Assembly (NCBI RefSeq): GCF_020535565.1
Contig: NZ_CP084758.1
Location: 2,321,501 to 2,385,500 of the forward strand
From: Shinella sp. XGS7
Lineage (GTDB): Bacteria > Pseudomonadota > Gammaproteobacteria > Burkholderiales > Burkholderiaceae_C
Direction of reading: 5' to 3'
Length of the DNA stretch: 64,000 bases
Below are positions 16,604 through 23,536 of the stretch, one piece after another (the stretch's first letter is position 1; each line of letters starts with the position of its first letter). A program made the position numbers and the translations under genes. Under the pieces are notes generated by a model. That model was not told the DNA's origin. It did no database searches and was given only the letters and a program-made list of their open reading frames with translations.

Positions 16604-17527
16604 TCAGCCCTCGGCCAGCCGGCGCAGGGCCGCCACCTGCTCGGCAATGCGTGGCGGCAGGGGTTCGCGGCCATCCAGCATCGCCTGGATCAGCCGGGCG
16701 TTGGCATCGGCCTCGCAGTCGGGCGAGAGCGGCCAGTCGAGATCGGTGCTGTCGGCCGGATGCAGGTCCAGGCGCTGGCCGTCCAGAAAGCCGTAGAGCT
16801 GGGCGCGGCGGCGCAGATGGGCATAGGCCTCGCCCTCGCTGGCGCGCATCAGCAGGCCGCGGTGGCCCTCGGCGCTTTGCGCCACCAGGGCCTGACCCAT
16901 GCTGTCCAGGTACTCGGGGTGGGTCACCGCCACCACGCGCACGCTGCGGCCGGGGGCCGCGTCTAGCAGCTTGGCCACGCTGTGCCCGCTGTTGCGCACG
17001 CCCAGGCGGGGGCGCAGGGCCATCAGGGCGTCCAGCCCGGGGTTGAGCCGGGCCAGGGGCAGCACGGCCAAGCGGCGGCCGGCGAGCTGAGCCTCGGCCT
17101 GTTCCACGGATTCTGCGGCCGGCAGACCCAGGGCCTGCAGCAGTTCGAAGGGGCTCTGCCGGCTGTCGAAATCATGCCGGCCGAAGATCAGCACCGGCAC
17201 GCCCGCGCGCGCCAGCAGCAGGGCCACCAGAGGCATGAGATTGGCCTGCTTGCGCGCGCCGTTGAAGGTGGGCAGCAGCACGCAGCGCGGCCCGCCCGCC
17301 GGCACCGCCAGCCGGGCCGTGCGCGCCTGCATGGCGCGCCAGAAGCCGGCCAGCTCGTCCGCGCTCTCGCCCTTGATGCGCAGGGACAGCAGGATGGCGC
17401 CCAGCTCCAGCGCCGGCACCGTGCCATCCAGCATGGCGCCGAACAGAGCCTGGGCCTGCTCGGCACTCAGGTCGCGGGCGCCGCGCGTGCCGCGGCCGAT
17501 TTCCTTGATCAGGGGGGCGAACTCCAT
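16604..17527 (-). CDS. ybiB: YbiB-family DNA-binding protein (TrpD2-like fold)
   Basis: 307-residue protein of the TrpD2/YbiB group: an anthranilate phosphoribosyltransferase-like fold without that activity that binds nucleic acid and is linked to the DNA-damage response in E. coli. Seen are the N-terminal helical domain (LSAEQAQALFGAMLDG, LRIKGESADELAGF), the FNGARKQANLMPL and FGRHDF blocks in place of the TrpD glycine loop, and GVRNSGHSVAKLLD. I start at the ATG at 17527, which gives the family length; earlier codons run into the divergent promoter. In Burkholderiales it is often near sulfur or nitrogen assimilation genes, as here. Confidence 0.9.
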   Translation of the reverse strand: MEFAPLIKEIGRGTRGARDLSAEQAQALFGAMLDGTVPALELGAILLSLRIKGESADELAGFWRAMQARTARLAVPAGGPRCVLLPTFNGARKQANLMPLVALLLARAGVPVLIFGRHDFDSRQSPFELLQALGLPAAESVEQAEAQLAGRRLAVLPLARLNPGLDALMALRPRLGVRNSGHSVAKLLDAAPGRSVRVVAVTHPEYLDSMGQALVAQSAEGHRGLLMRASEGEAYAHLRRRAQLYGFLDGQRLDLHPADSTDLDWPLSPDCEADANARLIQAMLDGREPLPPRIAEQVAALRRLAEG

Positions 17528-17571
17528 GCCGGCAGTGTAGGCTCGCGCCCGACAACACAAGGGGAGATGGC

Positions 17572-18783
17572 ATGGCATCCGGGCTGGGTGGGGGCGGCGC
17601 GTGGCGGGGCGCGATGGCGGCGCTGCTGGCGCTGGGTCTGGCTCCAGGGCTGCGGGCCCAGGGCCTGAGCGGCCCGCCTGACCACCTGCCGCTGAATCAC
17701 CCGCGGCTGCGGGCCGCGCTGGACTTTCCGCTTGCCTTCAAGCCGGGGCAGTTGTCGGTGCAGGCTTGGCGCGAGCGGGCCGCTCCGGCTGCCCGGGCCC
17801 TGATGCTGCCCGATGGCGATCCGGCGCAAGACCCGACCCCGTTTGCGCCCCAGCTGCTGGCCGAGCAGGACCGGGGCGCCTACCTGGCCCAGCGCCTGAG
17901 CCTGCAGCTCGATGCCGACAGCCGCGTGCCGGCCCTGATGCTGCGGCCCAAGGGGCCGGGACCCTTTCCGGCCGTGCTGCTGCTCCACGATCACGGCGCT
18001 CGCTTCGATATCGGCAAGGAGAAGCTGATCCGGCCCTGGGATGACGCGCCGCGCGAGGCGGCGGCCCAGGCCTGGGCGCAGCGCTATTTCTCCGGCCGCT
18101 TCCTCGGCGACGAGCTCGCCGCCCGCGGCTACCTCGTGCTGGCCCTGGACGCTCTGGGATGGAGCGAGCGGGGCGCCGCGGGCTTTGGTCGCGAGGATCA
18201 GCAGGCCCTGGCCGCCAATCTCTTCAATCTGGGCAGCTCCTGGGCCGGGCGCGTGGCGCGCGACGACTGGCGCGCCGCCCGCTTCCTGGCCAGCCGGCCC
18301 GAGGTGGATGCCCGGCGCGTGGCGGCCCTGGGTTTCTCCATGGGCGCCCAGCGCGCCTGGCAGCTCTCGGCCCTGTCCGACGATGTGCGGGCCGCGGTGG
18401 CCGTGTCCTGGATGGCCAGCCTGCCCGGCCTGATGGTGCCCGGCAACAACCAGCTCAAGGGACAGTCGGCCTACGCCATGCTGCACCCCGGCCTGGCACG
18501 GCTGCTGGACTATCCCGATGTGGCAGCGCTGGCGGCGCCCAAGCCCTTGCTGGTCTATGCCGGTCAGCGCGATGCGCTGTTCCCTCCAGCCGCCGTGGAA
18601 CCCGCCTTTGCCAGCCTGCTGCGGGTCTGGTCGGCCTGGGGCGCGGAGGCGCGTTTGCAGACCCGCTGGTGGCCGGCGGGCCATGAGTTCAATGCCGAGA
18701 TGCAGGCGACGGCCTGGGACTGGCTGGCCGAGCAGCTGGCGCAGCCCGCGCCCGGGCTCAGCGATCCTGGCGCGTCACGCTGA
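17572..18783 (+). CDS. Exported alpha/beta hydrolase (dienelactone-hydrolase/acetyl-esterase-like)
   Basis: 403-residue secreted or periplasmic hydrolase. A signal peptide covers about residues 1-29 (ending LAPGLRAQG). The alpha/beta core has VLLLHDHGARFD after strand 3, the nucleophile elbow GFSMG near residue 262, an acid site around AGQRDALFPP and the His in WWPAGHEFN near the C-terminus. This completes a Ser-Asp-His triad. The large N-terminal and lid regions resemble the ABhydrolase_7/acetylxylan-esterase-like group, so the substrate is probably an ester, not defined further. Its last 26 bp overlap the convergent DUF4399 gene. The ATG is close to the ybiB start on the other strand (44 bp), giving a divergent promoter. 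Confidence 0.83.
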   Translation: MASGLGGGGAWRGAMAALLALGLAPGLRAQGLSGPPDHLPLNHPRLRAALDFPLAFKPGQLSVQAWRERAAPAARALMLPDGDPAQDPTPFAPQLLAEQDRGAYLAQRLSLQLDADSRVPALMLRPKGPGPFPAVLLLHDHGARFDIGKEKLIRPWDDAPREAAAQAWAQRYFSGRFLGDELAARGYLVLALDALGWSERGAAGFGREDQQALAANLFNLGSSWAGRVARDDWRAARFLASRPEVDARRVAALGFSMGAQRAWQLSALSDDVRAAVAVSWMASLPGLMVPGNNQLKGQSAYAMLHPGLARLLDYPDVAALAAPKPLLVYAGQRDALFPPAAVEPAFASLLRVWSAWGAEARLQTRWWPAGHEFNAEMQATAWDWLAEQLAQPAPGLSDPGASR

Positions 18784-19702
18784 TGCGCAGCGGCGTGGCC
18801 TTGAGCAAGACCTGGCCCTGGCTGTCCAGGAAGCGGGCTTCCAGCTCGTAGTCGCCGCGTGGCAGGTCCAGCACGGCCTCGGTGCGGCCGTCCTTGAGGT
18901 CCAGGCGCTGCACACTGGCGCCGCCGCGGTTGATCTGCACGGAGAAATGGCCGCTGTCCTTCACCGCCTGGCCGGCCGGCGCAACGCCCAGACCCACCAC
19001 GCCCAGGCTCAGCACAAAGGGGCTGTTGACGCTTTCCTCGGCGCGCAGATTCTTGATATAGACCTCGCGCTCGCCCGAGCGCGGGGCGCTGACCTGGTCC
19101 TGGTACCAGGCGGCGCAGCTCTCCTCGAAGCGCGCCGGGTCGATGCGCAGCGGTGCGGCGGTGCGACGGCCCACCACCTCGATGGTGATCTCGCGGCTGT
19201 AGACGAAGTAGGGCCGGTGCTCATGGTCGGCGAAGAGCAGGCGCAGGGTGTGCTTGCCGGGCGGCAGGTCCAGCTCGGCCCCGGTCTGGCCCTTGCCGAA
19301 GTGCTTGTGGGTGTTGGAGAAGGGAATCTGGGCGCGGTGGTCGCGCGGCAGCGGGGTGTCGATCAGGATGTGGTGGTGGCCGGCCTGGGCATGCTGATGC
19401 CCGGCCGGGATCACGCCCATGCCGCGCACGCCGAAATCGACCCAGAAGGGCGAACGCACGGCATAGCCCTGACGCAGATTGGTGAAGCTCACGGCCACCG
19501 GCTCGCGCAGATCCAGGGCGGTGCGCTCGGCCGTGTAGCTCTGCCAGCAGCGCCGGCCCAGGGGATCGCTGGCGCCGGTCTGGGCCAGGGCGGGGCCGGC
19601 CGTGGCCAGGGTCAGCAGGCAGAGCAGCAGGCCGCGGGTGCGGCGTGAGCGGGGGCGGGCGGGGGCGGGGGCGGGGGCGGGGGCGGGGGCAGCGTGGGGC
19701 AT
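18758..19702 (-). CDS. Exported protein with two DUF4399-like domains
   Basis: 314-residue exported protein. After an Ala-Pro repeat N-terminus comes a signal sequence (about 24-42, LLLCLLTLATAGPALAQ). Domain 1 (about 65-180) is a clear DUF4399, with VRGMGVIPAG, AGHHHILID and HFGKGQTGAELDLPPGKHTL. Domain 2 (about 205-310) is a degenerate copy (VVGLGVAPAG, SGHFSVQIN, LDLPRGDYELEARFLD) that has lost the His cluster. DUF4399 is of unknown function; the His-rich loop could bind metal. The start at 19702 has AAGGAG six bases upstream. The 3' end overlaps the convergent hydrolase. Confidence 0.83.
   Translation of the reverse strand: MPHAAPAPAPAPAPARPRSRRTRGLLLCLLTLATAGPALAQTGASDPLGRRCWQSYTAERTALDLREPVAVSFTNLRQGYAVRSPFWVDFGVRGMGVIPAGHQHAQAGHHHILIDTPLPRDHRAQIPFSNTHKHFGKGQTGAELDLPPGKHTLRLLFADHEHRPYFVYSREITIEVVGRRTAAPLRIDPARFEESCAAWYQDQVSAPRSGEREVYIKNLRAEESVNSPFVLSLGVVGLGVAPAGQAVKDSGHFSVQINRGGASVQRLDLKDGRTEAVLDLPRGDYELEARFLDSQGQVLLKATPLRISVTRQDR
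19661..19690. repeat. Hexanucleotide tandem repeat (GGGGGC)5 within the DUF4399 gene
   Basis: Five perfect GGGGGC units, plus an interrupted sixth copy at 19651-19656, encode alternating Ala-Pro on the minus strand just before the signal peptide. As the unit is six bases, copy changes keep the frame and alter only the length of the N-terminus. Confidence 0.9.
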
Positions 19703-19786
19703 CGGAACTCCTTGCGCCGCATTGTGGCGCCGGCCCATGACGGCCGGCCCCGCCCGTTCTGGGGATGCTCGGTGGCGTTCGGGCAT

Positions 19787-20119
19787 TCAGCTGCGGCCCA
19801 GCACCAGGGTCAGCAGCAGGCAGCTGTCCTGCTCGGCCAGCAGCGCATGCGGCTCGCCGCCACGCAGCACGGTGAGCTGGCCGGCCGCCAGCGGCATCTC
19901 GATGCCCGGCAGGCTCAGCCGCACCCGCCCGGCCAGGCATTGCAGCAGCAGCTCGCCGGCCACCTTGTGCTCGGGCAGGCGCTGACCGGCGTGCAGCACC
20001 ATATGCAGCAGCTGCAGTTGCTCGGTCTTGATCAGGCTGGTGCTGGGGCTGTCGGTGCTGCCGTCGGCCAGCGGGGCCAGGTCGATCAGCTGGGCATGCC
20101 GGGCATGGGTGAGGGCCAT
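19787..20119 (-). CDS. Small cupin-domain protein
   Basis: 110-residue single-domain cupin (beta-barrel). The first cupin motif is represented by AGQRLPEHKVAGELLLQCLAG and the second by LTVLRGGEPHALLAEQDS. A His and Glu in the first motif and a His in the second could hold a metal. Proteins of this size are often metal-binding sensors or detoxification enzymes, but no specific function can be given. The start at 20119 is backed by AGGAG six bases upstream. It is a single gene, downstream of the lipoprotein terminator. Confidence 0.82.
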   Translation of the reverse strand: MALTHARHAQLIDLAPLADGSTDSPSTSLIKTEQLQLLHMVLHAGQRLPEHKVAGELLLQCLAGRVRLSLPGIEMPLAAGQLTVLRGGEPHALLAEQDSCLLLTLVLGRS

Positions 20120-20183
20120 GGCGATCTCCTGCGGCGGATGTGGTGTATTGATTCTGATGCAGGCACGGGCCGCCTGGGAGGCA

Positions 20184-20211
20184 AATGAAAAAGCCGCCCT
20201 AGGGCGGCTTT
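20184..20211 (-). terminator. Rho-independent terminator after the lipoprotein gene
   Basis: A perfect 10-bp stem AAAGCCGCCC / GGGCGGCTTT (20190-20211, two-base loop) is followed on the minus strand by TTTTTCATTT. It lies 24 bp past the stop of the lipoprotein gene at 20235. Confidence 0.85.
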
Positions 20212-20234
20212 GCCGGGCGTCGCCCCGCGCAGGC

Positions 20235-20717
20235 TTACTTGGCCGAGGCCACGGGCTTGCCGGCGGCCAGGGGCTCGGTGCCGGGCACCGGCTGGCCATC
20301 CTTCTCGGCCGAGCGGTCGAAGACCAGGGACTTGCCGAACACCAGCTGCACCCAGGTGGGGTAGGTGTAGGCCGTGCCCTTGTTGTGGTCGATGATGGCG
20401 CCGATACCGCCGCCGATCAGGATATTGCCCGCCATGCCGGCATTGGCGCGCGAGATGGCGCGAGCCACGGCTTCCGGGTTCTCCGGATGCTTGCAGACGA
20501 TGTCCAGGTCCTTGCCCGAGCGGCGCACCTGGGTGGTTTCGCCCGACTTGGTGCTGGTGGTGCCGTAGTCATTGGTGATGCTGCAGGCGGCGCCCGAGAC
20601 CGTCACGCCGGCGGCGTTCAGGGTCTCGATGCGCATGGGCTGGTTGCTGTCGTTCACGATGGAGGCGCAGCCGGTCAGTGCGGCGGCGCCGGCAGCGATC
20701 AGGGCAAGCTTGAACAT
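20235..20717 (-). CDS. Small outer-membrane-type lipoprotein of unknown function
   Basis: 160-residue lipoprotein: lipobox LTGC with the acylated cysteine at residue 17, followed by Ala-Ser rather than Asp, so outer-membrane sorting is expected. The centre has a two-cysteine motif (CSITNDYG ... LDIVC) that could be a disulfide, and a PEGA-like small beta region. A hydrophobic glycine-rich stretch (NILIGGGIGAIIDHNKG) and an aromatic patch (TYPTWVQLVFG) follow. Proteins of this shape are widespread but uncharacterised. The start at 20717 yields the signal peptide directly. Its own terminator follows. Confidence 0.8.
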   Translation of the reverse strand: MFKLALIAAGAAALTGCASIVNDSNQPMRIETLNAAGVTVSGAACSITNDYGTTSTKSGETTQVRRSGKDLDIVCKHPENPEAVARAISRANAGMAGNILIGGGIGAIIDHNKGTAYTYPTWVQLVFGKSLVFDRSAEKDGQPVPGTEPLAAGKPVASAK

Positions 20718-21024
20718 GGGGATGAAAGTCCTCTTTATGGCTTTTGTGAAACGCCGACGCGGGTGCGGCAAAGCCGCGCCCGCCTCCCGCGGCGCCAATC
20801 TCGGGAGTTTGGGTGTACCGGTGAAGACTGAGTCGGAGCGAGGCTCAACGACGTTCGGGCCGGATGCCCGCAGCGCCTGACGCTGCGGTTCCGGCCGCTC
20901 CCTCCGCTGGACTCTTCTCGGTCTTGTCGGGTGCTGGTGCACCTTCTGTTCACGTATTGTCACAGTTCTCGGGCCGGTCTCCGGCCGGGTCTTTCCCTCA
21001 GACGGGGCTTCTAGAATCGCGGCC
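20718..21024. other. Divergent intergenic region, no gene seen
   Basis: A 307-bp gap between a minus-strand lipoprotein and a plus-strand patatin gene. It must hold both promoters. The only clear structure is a short hairpin GGCCGG-TCT-CCGGCC (20972-20986) in the likely patatin leader, and a TAGAAT -10-like hexamer just before the patatin ATG. No coding potential or RNA gene is convincing. Confidence 0.5.
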
Positions 21025-21945
21025 ATGTCTTCCCTGTCTCGTCGGAGCCTGCTGCTGGCTCCTCTGGCGCTGGCCGCCTGCTCCAGCGTGCCCCTGATCG
21101 GCGGCCCCACGGCGCCGGCCACCCCTCCGGCCATCGATACCCCGCCGCCGGGGCCGCGGCCCACACCCAAGCCGCCGCGCATCGGCCTGGCCCTGGGCGG
21201 CGGCGCGGCGCGCGGCTTTGCCCATATCGGTGTGATCCAGGTGCTGGAGGAAAACGGCATCGGCGTGGACCTGGTGGCGGGCACCTCGGCCGGCTCCCTG
21301 GTTGCGGCGCTGTATGCCTCGGGCAAGAACGGCAAGGAGATGCAGACCCTGGCCGAGGGTATGGACGAGGGCGCGATCACCGACTGGGCCTTTCCGGGCC
21401 GCGGCCTGATCCGCGGCGAGGCCCTGGCGCGCTTCGTGCGCGAGCGCACCGGCCACAAGACCATCGAGCAGATGGCGATTCCCCTGGGCATTTTGGCCAC
21501 CGACCTGGCCGATGGCTCGGGCGTGCTCTTCCGCAGCGGCGACACCGGCACGGCCGTGCGCGCCTCCAGCGCGGTGCCGGCGGTGTTCCAGCCGGTGAAG
21601 ATTGCCGGGCGCGAGTATGTGGACGGTGGCCTGGTGGCGCCGGTGCCGGTGCGCCAGGCGCGCCAGATGGGAGCCGAGCTGGTGATCGCGGTGGACATCA
21701 GCTCGCCGCCCGAGGACAAGCCCCTGGGCGACGCGATGCGCATGCTGCTGCAGACCTTTGCCATCATGAGCCGCAGCATCAACAACTACGAGCTGCGCGA
21801 GGCCGATGTGGTGATGCGCCCGCAGCTGCTGGGCATAGGCAGCGCCGACTTCACGGCCCGGCGCCGCAGCATCCAGGCCGGGCGCGAGGCCGCCCTGGCC
21901 CTGCTGCCGGCGCTGCGCCAGCGCATCGAGGCCAAGACGCGCTGA
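21025..21945 (+). CDS. Patatin-like phospholipase lipoprotein (RssA/NTE-like)
   Basis: 306-residue lipoprotein (LAAC lipobox, Cys19) with a proline-rich linker (about 30-51) and a patatin domain. The oxyanion hole is GGGAARG (58-64), the nucleophile elbow GTSAG with Ser88, and the catalytic Asp200 in VDGG, so the Ser-Asp dyad is complete. Such proteins hydrolyse phospholipid or ester substrates; the lipid anchor places it on a membrane facing the periplasm. It appears to be a single-gene unit and converges with the next gene (23 bp). Confidence 0.9.
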   Translation: MSSLSRRSLLLAPLALAACSSVPLIGGPTAPATPPAIDTPPPGPRPTPKPPRIGLALGGGAARGFAHIGVIQVLEENGIGVDLVAGTSAGSLVAALYASGKNGKEMQTLAEGMDEGAITDWAFPGRGLIRGEALARFVRERTGHKTIEQMAIPLGILATDLADGSGVLFRSGDTGTAVRASSAVPAVFQPVKIAGREYVDGGLVAPVPVRQARQMGAELVIAVDISSPPEDKPLGDAMRMLLQTFAIMSRSINNYELREADVVMRPQLLGIGSADFTARRRSIQAGREAALALLPALRQRIEAKTR

Positions 21946-21968
21946 GTGCAGACGCGCTGCGCTGAGGC

Positions 21969-22766
21969 TCAGCGCGCCGGCAGGCCCAGCTCGCGGCGGA
22001 ACTCGCTCGTCATGCGCTGGTAGCTGCCATTGCGGCGCAGCTCGACCAGGCCCTGGCCGAACTGCTCGGCCAGCTTGCGGCCCTCGGGGTGGTTCTTGGA
22101 GAAGGCGATCCAGAAGCCGTCCTGCGAGATGCGGCCCAGGCGCCGCACCTTGCCCTGCAGGGCCGGGTCGCCCTGGATGCGCAGCATGCCGGGCATGGTG
22201 TTGAGCAGGATGTAGTCCACCCGGCGGCTCAGCAGCATGCGCAGCAGCAGCTTGTCCGAGGTGGCACCGCTGCGCTGTATGGCCGGGTCGCGCATGAACT
22301 CGGTGGGGTAGGTGTAGCCATTGGTATAGCCCACGCTGTGCCCGCGCAGGTCGGCCAGGCTGAGCTCGCCGCCCGTGTGCTCGGCAGGGCCGAAGATGGC
22401 CAGCTCCTCCTCGAACATGGGCGGCTCGTGCCAGTGGTAGAGCGTCCGGTTCTCGGCGGTGATGGTGGCGTTGAAGCAGCCGGCGGCCCCGCCCTCCTTG
22501 GCCGCGCGCATGCAGCGGGCAAAGGGCATGGACTGCAGGCGCACCGCCACGCCCTGGCTGGCGAAGGCCGCGCGCACCAGCCGCACCGCAAAGCCCTGGG
22601 GTTCGCCGTCCGGGCCCTGGCTGGCATAGGGCGGCCAGTCGTCTTCCACCGCGATCAGGGGCTGGGCGCGCAGGGCGCTGGCGCCAAGCAGCAGCAGGCA
22701 CAGGCAGAGCAGGAGCCGACCCAAGAGCAGGGGCCGGCAGGGCCGGGCGAGGGGGGACGCGAACAT
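21969..22766 (-). CDS. Periplasmic solute-binding protein, SBP_bac_3-like
   Basis: 265-residue exported protein with a leader of about 35 residues (LLLCLCLLLLGASALRAQ) and a family-3 extracellular solute-binding fold. Visible are an early VEDDWPPYAS ligand-site block, GFAVRLVRAAF, and late RISQDGFWIAFSKNHPEG, FGQGLVELRRNGSYQRM. Two cysteines (about 84 and 97) may pair. It has no ABC permease neighbours, so it may act alone, for example in signalling or as an orphan binding protein, rather than in amino-acid uptake. I chose the ATG at 22766, which gives a compact signal peptide. Confidence 0.83.
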   Translation of the reverse strand: MFASPLARPCRPLLLGRLLLCLCLLLLGASALRAQPLIAVEDDWPPYASQGPDGEPQGFAVRLVRAAFASQGVAVRLQSMPFARCMRAAKEGGAAGCFNATITAENRTLYHWHEPPMFEEELAIFGPAEHTGGELSLADLRGHSVGYTNGYTYPTEFMRDPAIQRSGATSDKLLLRMLLSRRVDYILLNTMPGMLRIQGDPALQGKVRRLGRISQDGFWIAFSKNHPEGRKLAEQFGQGLVELRRNGSYQRMTSEFRRELGLPAR

Positions 22767-22885
22767 GGCGGACCGGGGCGTGGACGCCTCATTGTGAGCA
22801 CAGGCCCGGGGCGGAGCAAGGCGCGGCACTTCGGGATGCTCCGTAGGCCCTGTCCCTGGAACAGGTGGCGCCGCCGGGCGAGGCG

Positions 22886-23536
22886 TCAGGACTCGGGGTG
22901 CTGGGCCAGCAGGGCGCCCAGCTCGGCGGCCGAGCGCAGTTCCAGCTTGGCAAAGACCCGGGCGCGGTAGACCTCGACGGTGCGCATGGCCAGGGCCAGG
23001 TCGGCGGCGATCTGCTTGTTCAGGCGACCGGCGGCCACCATGCGCATCACATCGCGCTCGCGCGGGGTCAGGCTGGCCAGGCGGGCACGCACCTCGGCGT
23101 CCCGCGCGGCATCGGCGCCCTGGGCCGCGGCCACGTCCAGGGCCTGCTGGATGCGGTCCACCAGGGTGTTGTCGCTATAGGGCTTCTCCAGGAAGTCGAA
23201 GGCGCCCTTCTTCAGCGCGTCCACCACCATGGGAATGTCGCCATGCCCGCTGAGAAACAGCACCGGCTGGCGCAGGCGGCGGGCGATCAGGGCTTCGTGC
23301 AGGGCCAGGCCGCTCATGCCCTCGTTCATGCGCACGTCCAGCACAAAGCAGCCGGGCGGCACCTGCGGCCAGCTGTCCAGGGCGGCAAGCAGGGCCTCGC
23401 CGCTCTCGAAGGCCTGAACCTGCAGGCCGCGCGAGCGCAGCAGAAAGCCCAGGGCCTGACGCACCGCGGGTTCGTCGTCCACCAGATAGACGGTCATGCC
23501 CCCGGGCTGGGGGCGGGGCTGGGGCGGCTGGTTCAT
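22886..23536 (-). CDS. dctR: FixJ/DctR-type response regulator
   Basis: 216-residue regulator: receiver domain with the acidic pair DD near 20-21, phospho-acceptor Asp67 (FVLDVRM) and Lys in LEKPYS, then a LuxR-type HTH (LTPRERDVMRMVAAGRLNKQ ... RTVEVYRARVFAKLELRS). The kinase stop overlaps the start by four bases, so the pair is co-translated. With the divergent TRAP dctPQM genes on the other side of the kinase, it most likely controls C4-dicarboxylate uptake. An internal ATG (residue 14, MTVYLVDDE) is an alternative start. Confidence 0.92.
   Translation of the reverse strand: MNQPPQPRPQPGGMTVYLVDDEPAVRQALGFLLRSRGLQVQAFESGEALLAALDSWPQVPPGCFVLDVRMNEGMSGLALHEALIARRLRQPVLFLSGHGDIPMVVDALKKGAFDFLEKPYSDNTLVDRIQQALDVAAAQGADAARDAEVRARLASLTPRERDVMRMVAAGRLNKQIAADLALAMRTVEVYRARVFAKLELRSAAELGALLAQHPES

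Noticed and set aside
19651-19690. Could the GC-rich hexamer array be a CRISPR or phage attachment site?
   Set aside because: Units are contiguous six-base repeats without spacers and lie inside a coding region.
20718-21024. A possible small RNA or ORF in the 307-bp divergent gap
   Set aside because: Apart from one short hairpin there is no conserved structure, terminator or codon bias.
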